From the NCBI GenBank assembly GCA_004335635.1, contig QAXH01005454.1, positions 869-20,536 of the forward strand: a stretch of 19,668 bases of DNA, written 5' to 3'. Both the position numbers and the translations under genes were made by a program. Shown here piece by piece: positions 1 to 9,700 of this stretch (positions are counted from its first letter, which is position 1; every line of letters begins with the position of its first letter). Origin of the DNA: Chloromonas sp. AAM2. Taxonomy: Eukaryota > Chlorophyta > Chlorophyceae > Chlamydomonadales > Chlamydomonadaceae. The notes beneath the pieces are model-generated. The model was not told where the DNA came from, ran no database searches, and was given only the letters and a program-made list of their open reading frames with translations.

Positions 1-1
1 A

Positions 2-85
2 GCTGGCCAGCTGCGGTCGTATGTGCTGCAGCAACACGGTCAGCTGCTTGACGCCATGCTGCAACAGCAGGCTGGTCGCCACTAG
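2..85 (+). CDS. 3' end of an unidentified gene (partial, last 27 codons)
   Basis: A reading frame open from the left edge ends at TAG (83-85). The visible residues are rich in Gln and Leu (for example LLDAMLQQQ), as in the end of an amphipathic or coiled-coil helix. I do not recognise the family. The following 300 bp have no clear coding character, which fits a 3' UTR. The alternative is a chance open frame at the window border, since 28 codons is weak evidence. Confidence 0.4.
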   Translation, partial: AGQLRSYVLQQHGQLLDAMLQQQAGRH

Positions 86-622
86 TGCAGAGGCGACAGG
101 TGGGGCGAAAAAAGCAATGCCGTTTCACTTCACTTCAAGTGATTATCATCCTTGACAGCCTGACAGCTGCCCATCCATGGCATAACGGCCGATGGATCTC
201 ATTCATTGCCGTCGCTCATTGTGTGATTGGTCGCAGGGCTCTCTCGGCCTTATGTCACGTAATTATTATGGCACACGTTGCCCGCCAGCGCATTGCCAGC
301 GCATCGGCGCAGGGCAGCCAGTGCTGTTGATTCCCCCAGCACAATCCTCAGACATTCCTGCGAGGGGGAAAAGGGGCTAGTGGTGCAGAGTGGAGGTACG
401 AGGCTTTTAGCAATTTAGAAAAGGGAAAAAAGGATGAAAGCTGGCATCGGTTTCCGACGAGCATATTCCAGGATGCATATTCCAGGAGGATCATTCGGGC
501 AAGATTTCAGGCTGGTCCGACAATAGAGAGGCCTGGCAGACCAGCAAATCGAATTGTGGTGCCCGACCAATTGGCGTGCATTGGACCACAATCGTTGACC
601 TCAAGGACCTATCAAAGGGAGG
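86..622 (+). other. intergenic region upstream of the phosphate transporter
   Basis: Probable 3' UTR of the partial gene followed by the promoter and 5' UTR of the transporter. No TATA box or convincing ORF was seen. The only sharp signal is the repeated GNATATNC pair at 461-482. Confidence 0.5.
461..482 (+). promoter_or_regulatory. two tandem P1BS-like phosphate-starvation elements
   Basis: GCATATTC occurs at 461-468 and again at 475-482, inside a 13-bp direct repeat with a 14-bp period (461-473 and 475-487). Both copies fit GNATATNC, the palindromic site bound by MYB-CC regulators of the plant PHR1 / Chlamydomonas PSR1 type that induce phosphate-uptake genes. They lie about 150 bp upstream of the transporter start codon. 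The match is seen in the sequence; the regulatory role is inferred from the family. Confidence 0.6.
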
Positions 623-3600
623 ATGGCCAACGACAAGGATTTATCAAAGGGCGGCAAGGTGGAAATTCTGTAAGTGCGGCCGACTGATAGACTGGTCTTG
701 ATTACGAGTGCTGGGCAGGCAATCCAGGCTCTTCCATGACCGATCAATCCAATGCTTTGCCGACAGTCGTCTCTCTTGTTGGCTTATGTAATCAATGTTG
801 CGCCCTTGATTGCTGCTTAGACCGCCGCAATGAGTCGTGTACATCAGTTGCTGTGTGTCAAATGGAATGCAAGCATTCCGTCGGCGCATCCCACTATCCG
901 AAGAAGACTCTCTGTTTCTGGCAGGATTATGCATCTAATTCAATGTCATCGTTGCCACGTTTGTCGCAGCAATGATCTGCCTGCCACACCAACCAAGCGC
1001 GGCGGGTTGCTGGGTATCATGGATTGGTACCTGGAGTGGGCGCTTCCCGGCATGGGCATGTTTAGCGAGGTAGGCCTGATCCATCCATCCAGAAACAAGT
1101 CCAGGATTTGAATTGTATCTGTGCTACAAGCCGTCCTGCCTTGTAAGTAAACAATAGAACGAAGGGGAAACTCCAGTCCTCTTGGTGCTTCCTACTGTGC
1201 AACGCTGCTGTATGGTTGTGCTCATCTTGTCGACTTGCTGTATGATAAATTCTCCATTGCAGGCCTACATCATCTTCTCAGCTGGTGCCATCAAGCCTTT
1301 CCAGCAGGGCCTGTACCCCACATGCTTCAACAGCAAAGACTCTGCAATCACCGATTGTGACCCAGACATGATCAAGCACGTGGCTGGCTACATCCAAATT
1401 TGTGGCATCATGGCTGGCATGCTTCTGTGGGGTTTCCTTGGAGACATCACTGGACGGAAGTGGGGCTCGCGATGCGTGGCTGGCATCATGATGTCTGGCT
1501 GCATTCTCCTCACGTTCTCGCCTTACGCTGGCAGCCCTTTCGGTTACTTTGCCTACTTCATGGTGGCACAGACATGGTGAGGCAAGACTGTATGACGAGC
1601 CTGACTGTCAGGTACATTGCACCAGGGACCACATGCACTGAGCGCGAACGCTAGCAAGCCATGTCGGACTGAACCCATTGCTGCAGTCAGGTATAGTTCA
1701 GTGTGTACTGTCAGCCACTACATCACATTGCTGTGGAATTGAACCCACTCCTGCTCAAACATGATTGCATTACACATGCCCCCTCTGCCTGCAGGTATGG
1801 CTTTGGCGTGGGTGGCGAGTACCCCATGGCTTCCTCCTCCGCCGCTGAGCGCGCAAGCACCAACCCTGAGCTGCGTGCATTCCGCGGCCGACAAGTGGTG
1901 CTGGTGTTCTCGAACCAGGGCATGGGCAACTTTACCAATGTGATTGTCATCGTCATCTGCATGGCCATCTTTGGGCAAACTGGGCCACAGAGCAGCCTGA
2001 CCTTCAGCGGCTCTCGAAGCGTGAGTAGCATCACAGGTCACAGATCTAGCTCAGTGCTGCACGGCTTTTGCCCTGCGGTGTCAAAGTGTGCATCTGCCAT
2101 CAAGTGCGGACAAGTCAAAGTCTGCTTTTGCCATACTACGTTCACAACTATGCAGAGACCTATGAGGCTCACAGGGAGCACGCTAGCAAGCCATGCAAGA
2201 GCCGATGCTGAAGGCCGCCCTCACCAAGCCGATGCTGAAGGCCGCCCTCACCACCCATGAGCAATAGAAGAACTTGAAAGCCAAACATGTTCTGCTGCTT
2301 TGCCATGTGCAGGTTCTGGCCCTCATGTACGGCTTTGGTGCTGTGTCCTGCCTGGTCATGCTTGTCTACCGCTCCGTCTACCTGCACGAATCAAAGGTGG
2401 GCATGGTGATGCTCAGATAGTCAGATAGACAGATTACCCCATGAAGATGAATAGGAGAGTTCAATTCAAGCCTCTACCACGCCGTTCATTTTGCAGTTGT
2501 TTATCCCTTGAGTGTTGCCTCCCTCTCAGCTCCCCCTAACAAGGGGCGCTTGTGTGCCAATACAAGTCGCTTACACGATTCTGCTATACAGCCTCTTACA
2601 TACTAATGGCTTGCAGATGTTTACGGAGGTGCTGCACATTGAGGATGCGCTTGCTGAAGCTGAAGGCAGCCACCACATTTCCCTCCTACGCAAGCAAATG
2701 GTCACCTGGTACTACTACTGGCCTCGCCAGTTCGTGGCCTCTGCTGCCTGGATCGCCAACGACTTTGCTTTCTACGGTAAGAAGGCAGGCAAAAAAAAAC
2801 CGACTGGGTTGTCCATTCTACATTGTACCAGCCACATATCTGTAGTGGGTTACAAGTTGCTAGTTGGTTGTTCGTTAGTTTTTTGCAGCACTTGTGCTCG
2901 TCTTCAGCTCGCCTGCAGGCTGTCGGCCTGCCTGTGAGTCTCAGCCATCCTGACTTTGCTGCTGTGTGCATTCTTGCAGGCAACAAGCTGCAGCAGGGTT
3001 TGTTCCTTGGCCTTTTGTTCCCAGGGGTGAGTGAACCCCCACCAGATTGGACAAGGCAAATTTTGAATGAGCAACCGGCGGGTAGTCCATAGCAAATGCT
3101 GAACTAGGCTTTGTCTTGATGCCCCTCACATGACTACTGCATGCACCAATCCAAACGCAGGCAGACGGTAGATGCATCTCTGAAGATGTTGTATTGATTC
3201 CTCTTCATGCAGGCCACTCCATACAAGCAGGCGCAGTGGAGCGTGTTGAACAGTTTCATCGCTCTTCTGGGTTACTATGCTGCAGCTTGGCTGGTGGACT
3301 ACCCTTGGTACGGCCGCAGGCGCATGCAGAACGTGGGTTTCATCGCCATGTTCGTGTTCTACATCATCATCTACGGCCAGTGGGAAAACATGGGCGCCGC
3401 TGGCGCTCCTGAAAGTGGCGTCAAGGCATTTCAGGCTCTGTACTACCTGTCTTCGTTCTTCAACCAGTTCGGGCCCAACGCAACAACGTGAGTGTCGAGT
3501 TGATTGCATTGGGTCGTGCGCCAGCACCGCCGCCAGCTGGGATTGGGAGTGAGGCTACTTAGCTGCGTAGTCCAAGCCATTGATAGACAACAGCATTTAC

Positions 3601-4747
3601 ATGTACGTTTGCTCACAACATCTTCTATCACCGGTATGCAGATGGCTGGTGGCGGGCGAAATCTTTCCCACTGACAGCCGCGCCACCATGCACGGCATCG
3701 CCGCCTGCATGGGCAAGCTGGGTGCCATCATCGCAGCCCTTTGGATCTCGTACATCAGCGACAAGCGCAAGGTCTTCCTCGTCAGCGCTATCTTTGGCAT
3801 CGGCGGTGCTGTTGTGACTTGGATCTGGCTGCCCGACACCACTGGCCTGGAGCTAGAGGAATACGATCGCATGCAGCGCTACATTCTCGAGGGCCGCTTT
3901 CATGAGTACCACGGCGAGGCCGTCAATCCCAAGCATCTGTCCATGTGGGAAATCTACGTCCTGGGCTGGCACAAGGTCAGTGCCATTCAAACCGCCAGGC
4001 ATGCAGGTCAAATCCACCGAGAAAACAGGGAAACTAGTTGCTTTGTTGTTGGCAGGCACAAGGTGAGTGCCATTTAAGCTGAAGTTGTCACTGTTGTGGT
4101 TGCGTTCAGTTCTTAATTAACTCTTTTATGATGGTTTGTTTGTCCCTTTTACCAGCCTCGTATCAACTGAGGAACGGCATGTTTGTAATTGTAGCATATT
4201 TCTGCCCTTGTTTCAATCTCCTGACAAGACAGTGCTACATAAAGCCACACGCATCAGGGCACTCTCAAAGCTTATCAGTCACCAAGAAAGTGCCCCTGTG
4301 GTGTTGCTGTGCAGAGATATGACCCAGTTCTTGATCGCCAGGCGTTTGACGAGGAACTCAAGCGCCTGGCCAAGGTCCCAGATGCACAGGCTGAGATGGC
4401 ACGCATGCACGTGAGTGACCGACCACCTGCTGCATGAGCACGTGCACGGATTGCATGCAATCCTTGTCGCAGGCCGCTTCGTGCATCAAAGAACAGTGCA
4501 TGGTGGAGTGCCGCCGCTTGGTTGCCGCTGCTCTTTCGGTCCCCTTGCCAAGTTGGAAATGTGTTCTGTGCCAGGTTGCCTGCTTCTGCATTCCAAATTG
4601 ATCGAAGCTGGGGTTGCCAAATGCTTCTTCAAACCTGGGGTTGTCCTTGTCTTGAGATCAGCTCCAGGTGATGCAGCTGCAGTCGCCTCACCTTGCCATT
4701 CATTGCACCCTCTCCTCTTCTTGCAGGTCTTGGATGCTAAGGCCTGA
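623..4747 (+). CDS. MFS phosphate:H+ symporter-type transporter (PHO84/PHT1/GIT1 superfamily), 11 exons, 567 aa
   Basis: Exons: 623-669, 970-1069, 1263-1576, 1795-2020, 2313-2396, 2617-2776, 2980-3026, 3213-3487, 3642-3975, 4315-4410, 4727-4747. All introns are GT-AG, every phase closes, and the total is 1704 nt. The protein has the 12-helix major-facilitator layout. The MFS loop motif GFLGDITGRK is at residues 106-115, with a second-half counterpart near WYGRRRM. GVGGEYPMASSSAAER (158-173) sits where phosphate symporters have GGDYPLSATIMSE. AGEIFPTDSRATMHG follows FGPN in the second half (about 414-435), and PDTTGLELEEYDR lies near the cytosolic end. The length fits PHO84/PHT1 proteins. The likely role is proton-coupled uptake of inorganic phosphate at the plasma membrane, supported by the P1BS pair upstream. 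The GGEYP variant also occurs in glycerophosphodiester/GIT1-like relatives, so the substrate is less certain than the family. Intron 5 ends with a TACTAAT branch-point-like motif. Start chosen because exon 1 (MANDKDLSKGG) splices in phase to exon 2. Confidence 0.92.
3964..4077 (+). repeat. tandem copy of the exon 9 donor region, 87-bp period
   Basis: The 27-nt sequence around the exon 9 end (3964-3990) recurs at 4051-4077 with 24 of 27 bases matching. Each copy carries a possible donor: AAG|GTCAGT at 3975/3976 and AAG|GTGAGT at 4062/4063. The stretch between them is open in the exon 9 frame, so use of the second donor would add exactly 29 residues. Confidence 0.8.
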
Positions 4748-4830
4748 GCGTCCAGACACAGACAGTTTGACTAAGTACAAATTGCAAAACCGACGAGGCA
4801 AGGCCAAGCGGATGGTTCATTTGATTCTGA

Positions 4831-4919
4831 CCTGGTACCTGGAACTCTTGGAAACCCTGTTCTGGTACCTGGAACTGATAGGTTTTGAGAAACCCTGGTC
4901 CGATACTTGGGACTGATAG
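4831..4919 (+). repeat. imperfect short tandem repeat, transporter 3' UTR
   Basis: CTGGTACCTGGAACT occurs at 4832 and again at 4862. A third, degenerate copy (CGATACTTGGGACT) follows, with AAACCCTG-type linkers between the units. Confidence 0.6.
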
Positions 4920-4963
4920 TTAGTGGGCCTGGCGGTACACCAGTCTGGCCTGAACCTGTGGAC

Positions 4964-4969
4964 AATAAA
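4964..4969 (+). terminator. possible polyadenylation signal AATAAA for the transporter
   Basis: AATAAA lies 217 nt after the stop codon. The first downstream TGTAA is at 5573-5577, which would give a much longer 3' UTR. Which one is used cannot be decided from sequence. Confidence 0.35.
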
Positions 4970-5974
4970 AACTTTTCTGTTGATTGCCCATAGTGTGAGG
5001 GATGGCCCTGATGTGGAGTTGCGCACGTCTGCCTTGGTCAATGGCGCATTTCAAGCAAGTGATCCATGCGGGTTTCTCAGTAGATTGAATCAAACAGAGC
5101 TGCACGGTGAAGCCTTGGCACGTTGACTTTTGAGCACTACTTGCTGGGTGTTTAGCACTCTGAGAGCTTGTAGCACTGGGTTGTTCAAGCGCTTGCACAT
5201 TCTTTTGTGCACATGCGACTGCACCTAGTTTGACTCGCAGAACGTGTTGTTTGTCTCTCAGCACCTAGCGCCCTCGGGTTATACCCCAGGTCACATGGCT
5301 CTTTCACTTTTCCACCATTCCTTATTCCACCATTTAGTCCACGGATTGACAAGTCCCAGGCGTTACTCTCACTCTGACCCATAAATCCTTGCATCATCAA
5401 TTCACATGATCCCTCGGTTCTCCCGAACGCAACCACATCTAAACTCAACCTTTCAACCTTTCTGGCCGTGCCCATCACTTGCTGATTTATAGTTTACATC
5501 TGACTGATTGAACATTCAGTCTGATATGTGCTGTTCAGCTCTGTTTCAGCAACTGTGAAATCCTGATGTTGTTGTAATGTATTGCCGAGGTTCCATTTCC
5601 TGAGGCTCTCAAGCGAGCGTCGGTGATGACACCACATGCAACATTGTATGGTGCCAATGCGGTGATAGTTGGTTGGCAGTTCATAGTTTATACCAGCTAC
5701 CTGTGTATGATATTGGCGTGGGTTGCCTTGGAGCGTGCGCTCATGGACAAGACCTGGGTTGGTTTAGTGAATGGTATCAATGTAAGGATTGGTACACGGA
5801 ACATGCAAGGTACAGTTACGGCTTGTCCGTAGGACTGTTGGTTGGTTGGCGACGGACTCAAGGTGCGAGACAGGGCCTTGGCCGTCCTTGGGAATTGTCG
5901 ATACGGAGTTCTACATTTAGCTTGCTTCCGTTCTGCCGTTCCCTATCAATTGTGTCACTCATGAAAATCAAACC

Positions 5975-5979
5975 TTACA
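5975..5979 (-). terminator. TGTAA polyadenylation signal, HSP-A
   Basis: TTACA on the + strand reads TGTAA on the - strand, about 520 nt beyond the HSP-A stop codon. TGTAA is the usual green-algal signal. Confidence 0.4.
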
Positions 5980-6501
5980 AGCCTGACTTTATTGAAAGGA
6001 CTGAGTGTGCAGAAGGCGTTGCAAGCGCCAGAAGTGCTATTCACAACGGAACAAATCAACATCCATCCAGGTACCAGACAATCCTCGCACATCCCAAATG
6101 GCAGCACAAAGTCTGCTTCCTTTGTTTCTGCTTGCACTCCAAACATGTTCCTCACAACCTTCATCTTGAAGGAGCAGACTCGAAAAGCCCAAACATTCTT
6201 CCCACAACGCCTGCCAACACCAGGCAACAGAACACAATATAAAGCAAACCCAAACGTTTCAGTTGTGCTCTTTCAATTGCCTATTCCTAAAGTCATATCG
6301 ACCGACCTGGCGGACCGATTAGGAACAACCGGGGGCTGCAAGCCTCGAAAAATGGACAACAGCAGCGATGCCAACACAGGCAATGGAGCTGCTAACCTAA
6401 ACAGCAGGGTTTACCAACTGTGCAGCGACTCTGCGTAGACAGGCTGTAGGCATGCCAACTTGAGCAGTGGAAGTATCAAACCAGACACTGGTGGTGTCGT
6501 T

Positions 6502-7935
6502 TTAGGCAGTGGGAGTACCAGCCTCGGGAACAGCACCAGCACCAGCAGTGGTCGTGCCCATGCCTGCGCCACCTCCAGCTGTCATGCCCGCACCCGCCAT
6601 GCCACCGCCAGCTGTACCAGCCTCAATGTGAGCGGGTGCGCCACCGCCCATGACACGAATGCGCTTGCTCTCAGCACGAGCCCCCTGCTCTGACTTCGGA
6701 CTGCAAAACAGACACACGAACCAAGTGTGAGATTTGATGCAATGCCAGTAAGCGATGTCACGTGGCAAGGGAGTGTCATGGCGGAGCAGCATGAGCCGGA
6801 AAATGTCACGTGGTGTCCATGCGTCCAAGCGACGTGCAACGGATCTCGTATAAAGGTGTAAAAGAAATGGCAGCTTGCCGACAATGCACTGCACAAACCG
6901 GCGTCCATGCTGCAGCTGTGGCCGCTAACAACAGCTTGTAAAATGCAGGCGGTAACAAGAGCAACCAAGCTTCCTCCCTTGACTGCCCAAAGTAGGCAAA
7001 CAAGGCTGGCGCGGCACACAAAAAATAATGCTCAGCTGCAAGCAATGCAGCTCGCTTTGCCTTGCAACAGCTGTTATTACACAGAAAGGTGGCGCGCAAC
7101 GCAGCCCAAAGCGCACTCACACGTCCACTGTCAGCACGCCCTGGTCGATCCTGGCGGTGATGCCCTCAGACTTGGTGTCGGGCGGGAGCACAAAACTCCT
7201 GTAGGCGGGCACGCCACGCAACGCAGCGTCATTCGACGACCATTTTAAAAAGCACGGCCAAGGAGTTCAGCGTTTGCCGATCTGCTGCCAGTCCGAGACG
7301 CTTGCTGACATGTCGTTGAGCAACAGAAGAGCGCTTCAGGCTGGTGCTGGCTGTCGTGCAAACCCTACCTTGTGAACCGATTGAACGTGCGCTCGTTGCG
7401 ATGAACGCGAGTGCCTGCCCTCTCATCCGTGGTCTCCTTCTGCGTGCTCTTCTCTCCCGTGACCACAAGCGTGTTGTCGTTCAACTCGACGCTGATGTCG
7501 TCAGGGGTCATGCCAGGAGCGTCTGCAGTGCGTCAACATCACAAGAATCAACTCACAATCACAGCAGGGAACGACAAACGCTGCAAAAGCTGCTTGTGTG
7601 GGCATGGAGTTTAGAGACTTGCTAATTTGCGATAGGTTAATGAAATGATCGCCATGGGGAGCATTTGTGCACTACACAAGCTTCGTCATAGGTGTGTCCA
7701 TGACGCCATGGACGTATACCGACGAGCGCAACCCACCTGCGATGATGGAGTAGCGATCGTTGTGCTCGATGATGTCCATAGGATGGTACATGGTGAGCTG
7801 GCCACCAGCCCCACCCCTGCCACCCCTGGTCCCCATGCCGCCCATGCCGATGAACGGATCGAAAGCTCGGGTGATGTCGCGGGTGAAGTCAGAGAGGAAC
7901 GGATCCTGGAAGCCACCGAACAGTGAAAGGGCCAT
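6502..7935 (-). CDS. small heat-shock protein HSP-A (HSP20/alpha-crystallin family), 4 exons, 209 aa
   Basis: Exons in reading order: 7737-7935, 7369-7522, 7121-7198, 6502-6700; total 630 nt, all phases close, all GT-AG. The N-terminal arm begins MALSLFGGFQDPF and contains a Gly/Met/Arg-rich stretch (residues 30-46). The alpha-crystallin domain spans about 50-145, with DAPGMTPDDI, LVVTGEK and LPPDTKSEGITARIDQGVL, matching the plant sHSP consensus P-x14-GVL. The C-terminal I-x-V docking motif is IRV (158-160). Beyond it is a 49-residue Gly/Ala/Met/Thr-rich tail, much longer than usual. sHSPs form oligomers that hold unfolding proteins without ATP. With no clear transit peptide, a cytosolic location is likely. 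The frame stays open upstream to an ATG at 8190 (85 extra codons), but the heat-shock element lies inside that stretch and the paralogs start at MALSLF, so 7935 is preferred. Confidence 0.95.
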
Positions 7936-8106
7936 GGCCAAGGACTTGTACAAAGAGTTTGTTGAGTGTTCGAGGCAGTTATCGACGCTTGGATGCGTTT
8001 GCAGTGCTTGCAAAAGTGCTTTGCCGGTGGTCGCGCTTCCTCCGGCTACAGGGACGCTCCCTCCGGCTGCGTAACGTCGCTGTGACTCACCCACGTGCTG
8101 ACGACC

Positions 8107-8119
8107 GAATGTTCTGGAG
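8107..8119 (-). promoter_or_regulatory. heat-shock element of HSP-A
   Basis: GAATGTTCTGGAG matches GAAnnTTCnnGAA with one deviation in the third unit. It is about 170 bp upstream of the start codon and fits binding by a heat-shock factor trimer. No clear TATA box was seen between it and the gene. Confidence 0.65.
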
Positions 8120-8635
8120 AACGGTGGAAACGCGAACGCTTGACGCGAATCATGGCCACTGTACAGGAGACGTCGCCTTTCGGGTGACACTCTGGGCTGA
8201 TTCGACGAGCGACGTGCGGCGCTGCGTCATTATGATCGCACCGTTTAGCCAGCAGTACAATCAGCTGTTTCGCCAGATGGATACAGTACCGGTTTTTTGT
8301 TTATATGCATACAGCAAGACCAGACAATCATGACAGGTGAGGTTCAAGTGTACAGTTGTGGGATGTGCATACAAGATAGGAGCACGGGATTTGGACTCGG
8401 GGCAAGTTGGCCAAGGCGGTTAGTGGGTGATTCCAGAGTGCAGGACGTCCGGAGAGGTTTACATCAGTGTGGCAGACGTGAAAGCTGCGTAATTCCGGCT
8501 AGTCCTAGGATTCCTTTCTTGGCTGCTCAAGTATGTCTGACAGCTCAGGTAAGTTCAGACGACACCACCAGAATGCCAGTCTGAAAGATTCTAGAACCAA
8601 AAATGTCTCCAGATCGGTAACTGAGTTACTGCTGT

Positions 8636-9256
8636 GTTACAAGGAGGGAGTGTACACCATGTAGCACGTCCAACGCAAATATCAACTATTTCGCAAATTG
8701 CAGAAATTTCTCCTAGTTAAGGGGAATGTGGCCGTGTCAGCAAGGGATGGTGAGGCCCTTGTGGCCATCACCCCACAGAACACCTTCCGAAAGCATTCCA
8801 TTAGCCATAAAAATGGCATGGTTTAAAAGATTGTCAGGGTCAGGGTCAGGGTCAGCCACGTCGTTAGGCCTCACATACGGGGCCGAGCTCGCTGGCAGCT
8901 CGAGTCAACGGGACAACGTGCCAGCGTTGTGAGCAATCCCGCCATCGACCAAGTGCATCGACGCATCCGCTCCATTGTAAGCCACTGCCACCAGCTGCCG
9001 TGCGGCACACACAGCAAACATTGGCATTGGTCAGCCTAATCGCAAGCGGCAGCGTCCTTTTGACTGATGCAGGTAGAGGTGAAGTAAGGAGAAGCTGATG
9101 CCATTGCAATGCATGCTGCAGAGCAGACTCACCAAACCATGCTGACACGGCTAGATTTCCCTTGACAAGGCTGTAGCAATGTATCAATGTTTGCAGCAAA
9201 AGTATGTTAGTGCGGTATAAGATAGTGCTTCCTGGTGTGCACTCCCTCCTTGTAAC
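8636..9256. mobile_element. non-autonomous DNA transposon / MITE-like element with long terminal inverted repeats
   Basis: The ends 8636-8667 and 9225-9256 are inverted copies with 29 of 32 bases matching (GTTACAAGGAGGGAGTG core). A second inverted block follows further in, 8719-8754 against 9128-9163, with 30 of 36 matching, so the inverted repeats extend about 120 bp with diverged sequence between. Taking the ends at CAAGGAGGGAG leaves a TA on each side (8638-8639 and 9253-9254), a possible TA target duplication as in Tc1/mariner-type insertions. No transposase is encoded. The superfamily is uncertain. Confidence 0.7.
8833..8855 (+). repeat. GTCAGG hexamer repeat, nearly 4 units
   Basis: A short perfect run of GTCAGG units inside the MITE-like element. 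Confidence 0.8.
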
Positions 9257-9422
9257 CCCTGACAGTTCAAGTTCCTTATAGCCAGGGCAGGCACCGATCT
9301 CTGTTACAATGCTGATCATAGCGCACACGCGCGAACTTCAGCGCAAAGCATCCCAGCGCTAGGCAAGGATGGTGACGTTGTCAATGCTTGAGCAATAACC
9401 ATCAGCACCACCAAGATAGACA

Positions 9423-9427
9423 TTACA
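9423..9427 (-). terminator. TGTAA polyadenylation signal, HSP-B
   Basis: TGTAA on the - strand about 275 nt past the HSP-B stop codon. A second copy lies at 9304-9308. Confidence 0.4.
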
Positions 9428-9700
9428 TTTGAATGACAACCATTTGAAAAATCGTTCAAATTAGCACAGTTTCGTCCACACAAACAGAAGGCGCCGGCAT
9501 CGGTTCGGCAAGTGGTCACCAATCAGGTTCTCTGGACGGAAGGTCAGTCAAGTGCTTGTAAAAGCTACACTTATGGCAACTGTCTGCGGAACTAGTAGAA
9601 AAGTAGTAAAGGATGAATGAATGGAAATTTGGCAGTTCTCAAGGTGCAGCCTGGCCTAATACATATCCCACAAGATGGGCTCGACTTGGTCACTCCATGG

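Larger units (their letters stand above)
4748..6501. other. 1.75 kb without a recognised gene
   Basis: Contains the transporter 3' UTR on the + strand and the HSP-A 3' UTR on the - strand. Reading frames here (longest 189 codons, starting at 5673 +) show no recognisable motif. A short tandem repeat lies at 4831-4919 and a possible sHSP start-codon relic at 5295. Confidence 0.5.
7936..9700. other. HSP-A promoter, transposon-like element and HSP-B 3' UTR; no gene recognised
   Basis: About 200 bp of HSP-A leader and promoter are followed by a 621-bp inverted-repeat element (8636-9256) and then the 3' region of HSP-B. The 154-codon - strand frame at 8864-9328 overlaps the element and shows no family motif. 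Confidence 0.55.

Noticed and set aside
4472..4550. Possible extra transporter exon after the acceptor at 4471
   Set aside because: It would need a 61-nt intron, far shorter than the others in this gene, and there is no clear donor. Joining exon 10 directly to 4727 closes the frame.
5673..6242. 189-codon + strand reading frame
   Set aside because: No recognisable motif and composition unlike the real exons here. It overlaps the probable HSP-A 3' UTR, and no splice partners were found.
7936..8190. In-frame N-terminal extension of HSP-A from an ATG at 8190, with an Arg/Ser-rich start like a transit peptide
   Set aside because: The heat-shock element at 8107-8119 lies inside it and all close paralogs begin at MALSLF, so it is more likely promoter and leader that happens to be open.
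8864..9328. 154-codon - strand reading frame
   Set aside because: It mostly lies within the inverted-repeat element, crosses its end, and shows no domain or transposase motif.
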